From contig OMQZ01000133.1 in assembly GCA_900313355.1 (NCBI GenBank), positions 1 to 6,345 of the forward strand: a stretch of DNA of 6,345 bases, written 5' to 3'. Position 1 is the stretch's first letter. Each line of letters begins with the position of its first letter. Position numbers and translations under genes: made by a program. Shown piece after piece: positions 1-6,211 of this stretch. The notes below the pieces were generated by a model, which saw only the letters and a list, made by a program, of their open reading frames with translations, was not told the DNA's origin and made no database searches. Source of the DNA: an uncultured Rhodospirillaceae bacterium (GTDB lineage Bacteria; Pseudomonadota; Alphaproteobacteria; RF32; CAG-239).

Positions 1-81
1 CGTGGCGAAATTGGTAGACGCGTAACGTTGAGGTCGTTATGAACTAAGTTCATGGAGGTTCAAGTCCTCTCGGCCGCACCA
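1..81 (+). tRNA. tRNA-Leu (anticodon GAG), 5' end cut by window edge
   Basis: The class II tRNA fold can be traced by hand. The D-arm region reads GCGAAATTGGTAGACGC, as in many tRNA-Leu. The anticodon stem TAACG/CGTTA (23-27 and 35-39) encloses the loop TTGAGGT, which puts the anticodon GAG at 30-32, reading CUC and CUU. A long variable arm with stem TGAAC/GTTCA (40-44 and 48-52) is diagnostic of the Leu/Ser/Tyr class. The T-arm is GGAGG/CCTCT around TTCAAGT. The 3' acceptor strand CGGCCGC (71-77) is followed by discriminator A and an encoded CCA (79-81). Only the last two bases of the 5' acceptor strand (CG) are inside the window, so about five bases, expected to be GCGGC, are missing. Leu identity rests on the anticodon, the long arm and discriminator A. 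Confidence 0.96.
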
Positions 82-123
82 TAAAAAGCACCTTTTATTA
101 TATCGTCACATTATCATTGAAAA

Positions 124-129
124 AGGAGG
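124..129 (+). promoter_or_regulatory. Strong Shine-Dalgarno of the corA-like gene
   Basis: AGGAGG, within the longer match AAGGAGGT, lies 6 nt before the ATG at 136. It is a near-perfect complement to the 16S rRNA 3' end and fixes the start of the CorA-like gene. No convincing promoter was found in the 54 nt between the tRNA and this gene, so the gene may be read through from the tRNA. Confidence 0.85.
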
Positions 130-135
130 TCCGCT

Positions 136-1089
136 ATGCTTAGAATCTACAAATCAGAAGATGGCGGAAAACTTGTTAAGTTGAAAAAAAACAAAGTAAC
201 TTCGCTTTCATGGTATAATTTAATCAATCCTGATGATGAAGAATTGTTGAGAGTCGCAGACCAATTGCGCCTTGATTTTGATATGCTCAAAAATGCTTTG
301 GACTTAAATGAGCGCTCTCGAGTCGAATTTGAAGACAACGTGTTGTCATTGATTGTCAATCTTCCGCTTTTAGATGAAGACGGACAATTTGATACATTGC
401 CTTGCGGTTTGTTTTTTACAAAGCGCAATTTTATGACAATTTGTTCAAGAGACAACCGGATTTTAAGCTCATTTAATAAAAATACGGCAAAAACTTTTGA
501 TACGCGTGAACGAGGAAGATTTTTGCTCAGTATTCTGTCTAAATGCACACAGTTTTATTTAAAATATTTAGCGATAATTAACCGCAAAACAGAAGAAATT
601 GAATATTCATTAAGAAAAACGACAAATAATAAAGCGTTGTTTGATTTGATGGAAATTCAAAAATCATTGGTTTATTTTACGACGGCCTTAAAAGATAACC
701 ATGTTGTTTTATTAAAACTGCTTCGTATGTTGCGCTCAAAAGCATTTGCAAACGTGATTGCTTTTACTGAAGATGATATGGATGTTTTAGATGATGTGAT
801 TGTGGATAATAAGCAGGCTATCGAAATGGTAGATATGCACCGTTCAATTTTAGAAGGTATGATGGACGGGTTTGCGTCAATTATCAACAACAACCTCAAC
901 CTTGTTATGAAATTTTTGGCAGCCATCACAATTATCTTATCTATTCCGACAATGCTTGCATCATTTTGGGGAATGAACGTTCCTGTGCCGTTTGCAGCGC
1001 ATCCGTACGGATTCGGCATTGTGATTGCCATATCTGCTTTCGCAACAATCATAGCAACGATTTTCTTTAAGAAAAAAGGTATGTTTTAA
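136..1089 (+). CDS. CorA-family magnesium/divalent cation transporter
   Basis: A 317-residue member of the CorA (MIT) superfamily, inner-membrane channels that carry Mg2+ or related divalent cations as homopentamers. Residues about 1-250 form the soluble cytoplasmic domain, ending in a long charged helical stretch. Two C-terminal membrane helices follow, at about 257-278 and 291-311. The signature Gly-Met-Asn is G279-M280-N281 at the end of the first helix, and the protein ends in a short basic tail (FKKKGMF). The loop after GMN reads VPVPFAAHP and lacks the MPE motif of classical CorA, so exact ion preference (Mg2+, Co2+, or Zn2+ efflux as in ZntB) is uncertain. Length and two-helix topology are normal for the family. 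Blocks such as SLVYFTTALK and NKQAIEM resemble the CorA subgroup I associate with Firmicutes, which may indicate transfer. The start is supported by the strong Shine-Dalgarno. The gene lies between the tRNA and lspA and is probably a separate unit from the lspA operon. Confidence 0.93.
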   Translation: MLRIYKSEDGGKLVKLKKNKVTSLSWYNLINPDDEELLRVADQLRLDFDMLKNALDLNERSRVEFEDNVLSLIVNLPLLDEDGQFDTLPCGLFFTKRNFMTICSRDNRILSSFNKNTAKTFDTRERGRFLLSILSKCTQFYLKYLAIINRKTEEIEYSLRKTTNNKALFDLMEIQKSLVYFTTALKDNHVVLLKLLRMLRSKAFANVIAFTEDDMDVLDDVIVDNKQAIEMVDMHRSILEGMMDGFASIINNNLNLVMKFLAAITIILSIPTMLASFWGMNVPVPFAAHPYGFGIVIAISAFATIIATIFFKKKGMF

Positions 1090-1095
1090 AAAATT

Positions 1096-1117
1096 GTATA
1101 TTTTTCGGTAAATATAC
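1096..1117. repeat. Perfect 8-bp inverted repeat next to the lspA promoter
   Basis: Arms GTATATTT (1096-1103) and AAATATAC (1110-1117) are exact reverse complements separated by a 6-nt spacer TTCGGT. The repeat begins 7 nt after the corA stop and ends directly before the proposed -35 box of the lspA promoter. It could be a dimeric regulator's binding site or a transcript-end hairpin for corA. The stem is A/U-rich and has no T-run after it on the + strand. On the - strand it would be followed by a run of six Ts. Function is unassigned. Confidence 0.6.
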
Positions 1118-1146
1118 TGGTCAACACAAAAAAACAACCATATAAT
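1118..1146 (+). promoter_or_regulatory. Predicted sigma-70-type promoter of the lspA operon
   Basis: A perfect -10 hexamer TATAAT (1141-1146) is preceded, at the optimal 17-nt spacing, by TGGTCA (1118-1123), which matches four of six bases of the consensus TTGACA. Transcription would start near 1153, giving a leader of about 24 nt before the lspA ATG. It lies in the only sizeable gap (87 nt) before the tight gene run, which is where an operon promoter is expected. AT-rich DNA yields chance -10 boxes, so this remains a prediction. Confidence 0.55.
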
Positions 1147-1176
1147 TAACCAAACAAAAAAAGAAGAGGGGGCTCA

Positions 1177-1644
1177 ATGCTTTTAGGTCTGTTTATTTCT
1201 ATGTTAACATTGGTTGCCGATCAGGTTTCAAAACATTTTATCTTTCGTTTTGTCCTTGAAAACGGCTCGCCATATGATGTTTGCGATTATTTAAATATTG
1301 TTTCGGCATTCAACAAAGGTGTCAGCTTTTCAATGTTTGATAACGGTGGTCTTTGGGGAAGAATAATATTAATTGTTTTTGCTCTGGGCGTGATTGCTTT
1401 TTTGCTCTTATGGATGAAAGACGAAACATCTCGGTTCGTTCGTATAGCACTTGGATTGATCGTGGGCGGAGCTTTAGGAAATGTCATTGACAGACTAAGA
1501 ATGGGCGCCGTGTATGATTTCTTGGATTTTCACTACGGCGCATACCATTGGCCGGCTTTTAACGTGGCAGATACATTTATTTGTATCGGTGCGTTTTTTA
1601 TTATTTTACATGCGATATGCCATAGAAAGAAAGTTTCAAAATAG
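1177..1644 (+). CDS. lspA: Lipoprotein signal peptidase (signal peptidase II)
   Basis: A 155-residue integral inner-membrane aspartyl peptidase (family A8) that removes signal peptides from prolipoproteins after Lgt has lipidated the +1 cysteine. All family blocks are visible in order: D15-Q-V-S-K19 at the end of the first membrane helix, FNKGVSF (45-51), the GNVIDR block (101-106) leading to YDFLDF (113-118), and FNVAD (128-132). By alignment with known LspA the catalytic aspartates should be D114 and D132. Four hydrophobic segments are apparent, at about 1-22, 61-80, 88-104 and 131-148, followed by a basic tail. Length is near the usual 155-170. The start has a purine-rich Shine-Dalgarno (GAGGGG, 1166-1171) 5 nt upstream. 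It heads the operon and is followed after 11 nt by a lipoprotein gene whose product is a likely substrate. Confidence 0.97.
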   Translation: MLLGLFISMLTLVADQVSKHFIFRFVLENGSPYDVCDYLNIVSAFNKGVSFSMFDNGGLWGRIILIVFALGVIAFLLLWMKDETSRFVRIALGLIVGGALGNVIDRLRMGAVYDFLDFHYGAYHWPAFNVADTFICIGAFFIILHAICHRKKVSK

Positions 1645-1655
1645 GAGATTACATC

Positions 1656-1817
1656 ATGAAAAAAACTGTTTTAACACTTATTATGCTTTCAGTTGTTTTA
1701 TGCGGATGCTCAACATTAAAAAGATGGTTCGGTTTGAATAAAACATCACCTGACGAAACAAAAATCGAAACAAGAGCCCCGCTCGTTTTACCGCCGGATT
1801 TTGATGAGCTGCCGTAA
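1656..1817 (+). CDS. Small BamF-like (DUF3035-type) outer-membrane lipoprotein
   Basis: A 53-codon gene starting at an ATG 8 nt after AGGAG (1643-1647), a site that overlaps the lspA stop codon. The product has a basic start (MKK), a hydrophobic segment (residues 4-15) and a lipobox LCGC in which C18 would be lipidated after Lgt and LspA processing. This leaves a 36-residue mature peptide. Its C-terminal part has RAPLVLPPDFDELP (40-53), which closely resembles the conserved RAPL..PPDF core of DUF3035, a family described in Alphaproteobacteria as BamF, an accessory lipoprotein of the outer-membrane beta-barrel assembly machine. An acidic PDE at 32-34 resembles the PDEF usually seen just before that core. 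As I recall, family members are usually longer, so this is a minimal version or a remnant. Position between lspA and an M16 pair matches what I recall for this family. Lipoprotein status is secure; the BamF role is inferred from the motif. Confidence 0.82.
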   Translation: MKKTVLTLIMLSVVLCGCSTLKRWFGLNKTSPDETKIETRAPLVLPPDFDELP

Positions 1818-1822
1818 AATAA

Positions 1823-3172
1823 ATGTTCAACGTTAAGTTAAATAAATTTCTTTACTTGATTGCTTTCGCGTCTTACTTTTTGGTTTGTGAGGCGCGTGCA
1901 AAGCTTTTTAAAGCCGATGAATTTTATTTAGACAACGGTCTTAGGGTTATTGTTAATGAGAACCATAAAGCACCTATAGCAAAGTTGATGTTGTGGTATA
2001 AGGTCGGTTCTATGGATGAACCCGTGGGAAAGGGCGGTTTGGCGCACTTGTTGGAACACTTGATGTTTCGCGGAACATCCAAAGTTTCGGGCTCCGGCTT
2101 AAATGAAATAATGCTTGAAAACGGTATAGAAAACAACGCTTTTACAAACAGAGACTTTACGGTATATCATGCTCTTTGTGATATTTCACGCTTAGAACTT
2201 GTGATGGCTCTTGAGGCGGACAGAATGTCAAATTTGCAAATCACGGATGAAGCTTTTTCAGGAGAACAAAAAATTGTTTATCAGGAAAGGCAACAGCGTG
2301 TTGAAAATAATTCTCAATCACGTTTTTCAGAAGAAGTAAGCAAAATTTTATGGTTGGGGACCCCATACGAACACCCCGTTTCCGGTACACTCGAAGAAAT
2401 AAAAACATTAACGAAAGAAGATGCCGTCAACTTTTACAAAAATTATTACACCCCTTCAAACGCCGTATTGGTTATTTCAGGAGACATCAATGCCGATCAA
2501 ATGAAAAAACTCACTGAAAAATACTACGGAAAAATAGAAAACAAAAACGTTTCAAAAAGAGAATCATTCACATTTCAAAACAAGGAAAACGGAAGCATTT
2601 TAATAAAAAAACAAATGCCACATATTGAAAGCCGAAAAATCTCTATTTCATACATTATACCTTCTGTTTTAGAAAACCCGAAAGCTGCCTTTGCCTTAAA
2701 TCTTTTTTCAGGTTATCTGGGACAGAGCGGCAATTCATATTTTCAAAAAAATTTGGTTCAGAAAAACAAAGTTTTAATGGCTGGATCGGATCTGTCTGTG
2801 TCATCAAGAGGTTCCGGAGTGTTTGCAGTTTTTGCTCTGCCTTTAGATAATCAAGATGATAAATCATGCATAGAATTGTTGGAAAAATCTATTTCTGAAG
2901 CGTTTAAATCTTTAACACAAGAAAGACTGGAAAAAGAAAAACAAAAAACACTCTCGGGTCTGGTCTATATTGATGATAATCCGGAAGATTCTGCTTATAT
3001 AATTGGCGAACTGGCCTCTTTGGGATTGTCGCTAAACCAAATTGAAAATTATGCCGATAATATTGAGGCAGTCACTTTGGAAGACATCAAAACAGCTCTG
3101 ATGAATATGCTCAAAAGTTCTAAAAAGGTAATAGCTGTTTTAGCGCCTAAGGAGGCTAAGGGCAATGAGTAA
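1823..3172 (+). CDS. Periplasmic M16B zinc metallopeptidase, catalytic subunit
   Basis: A 449-residue M16 (inverzincin) peptidase. The N-terminus is a signal peptide: basic residues at 5 and 8, hydrophobic core about 9-21, and probable SPase I cleavage after ARA (A26), predicting export to the periplasm. The inverted zinc motif HLLEH is H75-L-L-E78-H79, with E78 the catalytic base. The third zinc ligand is E155 in VYQER, 76 residues after H79, the normal spacing. The second, non-catalytic M16 domain covers about 200-440. At the place where partners carry the Arg/Tyr substrate-binding pair, this protein has Q313 and A320, so it probably needs the next gene's product. Its length is typical of a single M16B subunit. 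The gene starts 5 nt after the lipoprotein stop without a clear Shine-Dalgarno, suggesting translational coupling, and overlaps the next gene by 8 nt. The substrate is unknown; misfolded envelope peptides are a plausible guess. Confidence 0.93.
   Translation: MFNVKLNKFLYLIAFASYFLVCEARAKLFKADEFYLDNGLRVIVNENHKAPIAKLMLWYKVGSMDEPVGKGGLAHLLEHLMFRGTSKVSGSGLNEIMLENGIENNAFTNRDFTVYHALCDISRLELVMALEADRMSNLQITDEAFSGEQKIVYQERQQRVENNSQSRFSEEVSKILWLGTPYEHPVSGTLEEIKTLTKEDAVNFYKNYYTPSNAVLVISGDINADQMKKLTEKYYGKIENKNVSKRESFTFQNKENGSILIKKQMPHIESRKISISYIIPSVLENPKAAFALNLFSGYLGQSGNSYFQKNLVQKNKVLMAGSDLSVSSRGSGVFAVFALPLDNQDDKSCIELLEKSISEAFKSLTQERLEKEKQKTLSGLVYIDDNPEDSAYIIGELASLGLSLNQIENYADNIEAVTLEDIKTALMNMLKSSKKVIAVLAPKEAKGNE
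3149..3155 (+). promoter_or_regulatory. Internal Shine-Dalgarno for the second M16 gene
   Basis: AAGGAGG lies inside the last codons of the upstream M16 gene, 9 nt before the ATG at 3165. It decides the start of the second subunit, which overlaps the first gene by 8 nt (ATGAGTAA), and provides strong independent initiation in addition to any coupling. Confidence 0.8.
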
Positions 3173-4559
3173 AAAAAGAATAATTTTAGCATTTCTCAAC
3201 CTCTTTTTTATGTGTGTGGCAGTTTATACAATCTATGTTTTTTCGACACACGGCAAAGAGTTTTCTGCAGATGAATTAATTAAAAATTCCATTTTAAAAC
3301 AAAAAGAATTTTCAGCAAAAGTTGAAGAAATAGAAACCCAAAGAGGCATTAAGGCTTGGCTGATGGAGGAACACAGCGCGCCGATTGTTTCTCTGAGTTT
3401 TTATTTTGACGAGGCCGGATTCGGTTTTGAACAGGAAGAAAAGCAGGGGCTTTCACAAATGGTTGCCGAATTATTGTTATATTCAACAAGAACATATTCT
3501 TATGAAACATTGCACGATTTAATAGAAACAAACGCTGTTTCTGTTTCCTTTGATACAGCCTATGAAACGTTTAATGGCTCTCTGACCTTTCCAAAAACGA
3601 ACATAAAAACGGCGCAGAAAATTTTAAAATCAGTTTTATCCGAGCCATCATTTGAGCCTAAATACATTAGAATTATTCGAGATCAAATGATCGAAATGAT
3701 TAAAATACAGGATGAAAAACCGGAAAAAGTGATTTATCGAGAATTAAAAAAACAATTATACGAATCACATCCGAAATCACGTCAGGCTATTGGTAAAATC
3801 AATACAATTTCAAACATTTCACAACAAGATTTAAAAGATTTTATAAAACATAATCTGAAGAAAAATAATTTACATATCGGGATAGCGGGCGATATCTCAA
3901 AACAAGAGGCTATAGATATGCTGGATTTTGTGTTTGGTGATATGAAACAAAGCCAAGAAAAAAAATCGTTGCCCGATCTCAAGCCTGACTACACGTTTCC
4001 TCAAAGAAACATTAAGCGAGATATGCCACAAGTCATCAGTTATTTTGTCGCGCTTGGAGCGAAAAGATTATCGCCTGATTTCTATGCGCTATATATGGCA
4101 AACGAGGTGTTTGGAGGTTCTGGACTGTCGTCGAGGTTGAACCTGAGAGCGCGCGAAAAAGAAGGGTTGACATATGGCGCATATTCATACCTTAATTCAC
4201 AAAAAGATGCCCCGCAAATAATAGGCACATTTTCTTGCGCCAAAGAAAATTATCAAAGGATAGTAGATATTCTATATACAGAGTGGGAAAAAATGTTAAC
4301 GGAAGGGGTTTCTCAAAAAGAATTTGAAACAGTTAAAAAGAATATGTTGGCATCATTTAATTTAAGGTTCAAATCAATATCAGATATTGCCCAAATGTTA
4401 TCACTTATGCAAAAGGAAAATCTCGGAACAGACTTCTTAGAGAAACGCAACACATATGTCAAAGGGGTTACACTCGAACAAGTCAATGCCGCAGCAAAGA
4501 AATATTTTAAAACAAAACCTTCTATTTTAACAATAGGAAACAATAATCAAGGAGACTAA
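3165..4559 (+). CDS. M16B peptidase-like protein, zinc-free partner subunit
   Basis: A 464-residue M16-family protein lacking the metal site. Where the upstream protein has HLLEH, this one has Q98-M-V-A101-E102, so both His ligands and the catalytic Glu are lost. It keeps the Arg/Tyr pair that binds the substrate backbone in M16 enzymes: R330 and Y337 in RAREKEGLTY, with the 7-residue spacing seen in insulin-degrading enzyme. This complements the upstream subunit and matches the bacterial heterodimeric M16B peptidase described from Sphingomonas, and in a broader sense mitochondrial processing peptidase. The N-terminus has a basic start (SKKR) and a long hydrophobic stretch at about 6-27. With no clear A-x-A cleavage site it may be an uncleaved membrane anchor rather than a signal peptide. 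The 8-nt overlap with the upstream gene supports stoichiometric co-synthesis. Sequence loss at the zinc site is clear; the heterodimer is inferred. Confidence 0.92.
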   Translation: MSKKRIILAFLNLFFMCVAVYTIYVFSTHGKEFSADELIKNSILKQKEFSAKVEEIETQRGIKAWLMEEHSAPIVSLSFYFDEAGFGFEQEEKQGLSQMVAELLLYSTRTYSYETLHDLIETNAVSVSFDTAYETFNGSLTFPKTNIKTAQKILKSVLSEPSFEPKYIRIIRDQMIEMIKIQDEKPEKVIYRELKKQLYESHPKSRQAIGKINTISNISQQDLKDFIKHNLKKNNLHIGIAGDISKQEAIDMLDFVFGDMKQSQEKKSLPDLKPDYTFPQRNIKRDMPQVISYFVALGAKRLSPDFYALYMANEVFGGSGLSSRLNLRAREKEGLTYGAYSYLNSQKDAPQIIGTFSCAKENYQRIVDILYTEWEKMLTEGVSQKEFETVKKNMLASFNLRFKSISDIAQMLSLMQKENLGTDFLEKRNTYVKGVTLEQVNAAAKKYFKTKPSILTIGNNNQGD

Positions 4560-4562
4560 ATA

Positions 4563-6209
4563 ATGTTTAAATCCGATAAAAACAAAACAAAAGCATGGAA
4601 GAAATTAGAAAGCGAATACAAGCGATTCAAAAAAATTGAAATGCGTGATCTTTTTGAAAAAGATAGCAATCGTGCTGAAAAATACACCCTAGAATTGGAT
4701 GATTTAACATTTGATTATTCCAAGAATCGTTTCGATGAAAACGTTTTAAATGCATTACTGAACTTAGCCAAAGAAAGAAAAGTTGAAGAAAAGCGTGATG
4801 CCATGTTTGCCGGCAAAAAAATTAATTCGACAGAGAATAGAGCCGTATTGCATATTGCTTTGCGCAATCGTTCGAAAAAAGCCATTAAGGTTGATGGCAA
4901 AAATGTGATGCCGCAGATCAATGAAGTTTTAGCAAAAATGAAAAAGTTTTCGGATGCTGTGAGATATGGTGAATTTAAGGGGTATACAGGCAAAAAGCTC
5001 ACCAATATTGTTAATATCGGTATCGGTGGATCTGATTTGGGTCCGGTAATGGTTTGCGAAGCGTTAAAACGTTATTGGATGAAGGGGATTAATTGTTATT
5101 TTATTTCAAATATTGATGGTACGGCAACCATCGAAACATTAAAGAATTTAGATCCTGAAACAACATTATTTATCGTTGCGTCAAAAACATTCACGACGAT
5201 TGAGACTTTAACAAACGCAAAGACCTGCCGTAAATGGCTTGTTGATGCTTTAGGCGAACACGCGGTTGATAAACACTTCGTTGCCCTTTCAACAAATAAA
5301 GAAAAAGTAGAAGAATTTGGTATTAATCCGGAAAATATGTTTGAGTTTTGGAATTTCGTCGGGGGGCGTTATTCCCTTTGGTCAGCAATCGGTTTAATCA
5401 TTTGTATTGCTATCGGGTTTGAGAATTTCGAAAAACTTTTAGAAGGTGCTTATTCAATGGATGAGCATTTCAAAACAGCCCCCTTAAACAAAAACATGCC
5501 GGTTATTATGGCTCTCTTAGGCTTGTGGTATAATAACTTTTTCAATATTCATCGTTATTGTGTTGTTCCTTATGATGAATATTTAAGATATTTGCCCTCA
5601 TATTTGCAACAGCTTGATATGGAAAGCAATGGCAAAGGTGTCGATAAAGACGGAAACTTTGTGAAATATTCAACCGGTCCGGCAATTTTCGGTGGTGCAG
5701 GAACAAATGTTCAACATTCATTTTTCCAACTCTTGCATCAAGGGACGGATATTGTTCCCGTTGACTTTATTGTGCCTGCAATTTCGCACAATGAAATCGG
5801 CGAACATCATCAAATTTTGCTTTCAAATGTTTTAGCTCAGGGTGAAGCTTTAATGCGCGGAAAAACAATTCTTGAGGCGGCAAATGAACTCAAAAAAGCC
5901 GGCAAGTCCGACAAAGAAATTGAGGCTTTGAAAAAATATAAAAGTTTTACGGGAAATAGACCTTCCAACACATTGCTTTTAAAGAAAATAGATCCGTTTT
6001 CTTTAGGCCAGATTATTGCACTCTATGAACATAAAGTTTTTGTTCAAGGCGCAATTTGGAACATCAATTCATTTGATCAAATGGGCGTTGAGCTCGGAAA
6101 ACAATTGGCGTTAAATATTTTGCCGGAATTGCAGGGAAAATCATTTGCACTCAATCACGATAGCTCAACAATGTCATTAATCAAAAAAATTAAAAAACTG
6201 AGAAAGTAA
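4563..6209 (+). CDS. pgi: Glucose-6-phosphate isomerase
   Basis: A 548-residue cytoplasmic enzyme interconverting glucose 6-phosphate and fructose 6-phosphate in glycolysis and gluconeogenesis. The length is almost identical to the E. coli enzyme (549). Both family signatures are present: [14 protein letters not shown] (264-277) and [18 protein letters not shown] (496-513). Other recognisable blocks are the phosphate-binding [11 protein letters not shown] (151-161) and SKTFTTIET (207-215). The catalytic residues equivalent to E. coli E355, H386 and K514 are E354 (in MESNGK), H385 (in NVQHSF) and K513, each displaced by one, so the enzyme should be active. The ATG lies 8 nt after AAGGAG (4549-4554) and 3 nt after the preceding stop, consistent with co-transcription with the M16 pair. 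Nothing links it functionally to those genes; it implies a working upper glycolytic or gluconeogenic pathway. Confidence 0.98.
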   Translation: MFKSDKNKTKAWKKLESEYKRFKKIEMRDLFEKDSNRAEKYTLELDDLTFDYSKNRFDENVLNALLNLAKERKVEEKRDAMFAGKKINSTENRAVLHIALRNRSKKAIKVDGKNVMPQINEVLAKMKKFSDAVRYGEFKGYTGKKLTNIVNIGIGGSDLGPVMVCEALKRYWMKGINCYFISNIDGTATIETLKNLDPETTLFIVASKTFTTIETLTNAKTCRKWLVDALGEHAVDKHFVALSTNKEKVEEFGINPENMFEFWNFVGGRYSLWSAIGLIICIAIGFENFEKLLEGAYSMDEHFKTAPLNKNMPVIMALLGLWYNNFFNIHRYCVVPYDEYLRYLPSYLQQLDMESNGKGVDKDGNFVKYSTGPAIFGGAGTNVQHSFFQLLHQGTDIVPVDFIVPAISHNEIGEHHQILLSNVLAQGEALMRGKTILEAANELKKAGKSDKEIEALKKYKSFTGNRPSNTLLLKKIDPFSLGQIIALYEHKVFVQGAIWNINSFDQMGVELGKQLALNILPELQGKSFALNHDSSTMSLIKKIKKLRK

Positions 6210-6211
6210 AG

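Noticed and set aside
82..100. Possible tRNA terminator hairpin AAAAG-CAC-CTTTT
   Set aside because: The stem is only 5 bp and nearly all A-T, with a 3-nt loop and no T-run after it; too weak to call.
96..117. TATTAT-like -10 boxes before corA
   Set aside because: No acceptable -35 hexamer lies at 16-18 nt upstream; that position falls within the GC-rich tRNA acceptor strand.
1..135. tRNA-Leu 3' end as a phage or genomic-island attachment site
   Set aside because: There is no integrase, no visible repeat of the tRNA 3' end elsewhere in the window, and the downstream genes other than corA look like core chromosome.
147..548. Long - strand open frames opposite corA (133 and 126 codons), and similar ones opposite the M16 genes and pgi
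   Set aside because: They lie wholly antisense to clearly conserved genes, have low-complexity Ser/Lys/Phe-rich products typical of reverse-strand shadows, and lack ribosome sites or domains.
1514..1741. A 75-codon + strand open frame overlapping the end of lspA and most of the small lipoprotein gene
   Set aside because: It is out of frame with two well-supported genes, has no Shine-Dalgarno and no recognisable domain; the lipoprotein frame has a ribosome site, lipobox and family motif instead.
1880..1900. C22 of the first M16 protein as a lipoprotein cysteine
   Set aside because: The preceding residues F-L-V do not fit a lipobox (the -1 position should be Gly, Ala or Ser), while ARA at 24-26 is a good SPase I site.
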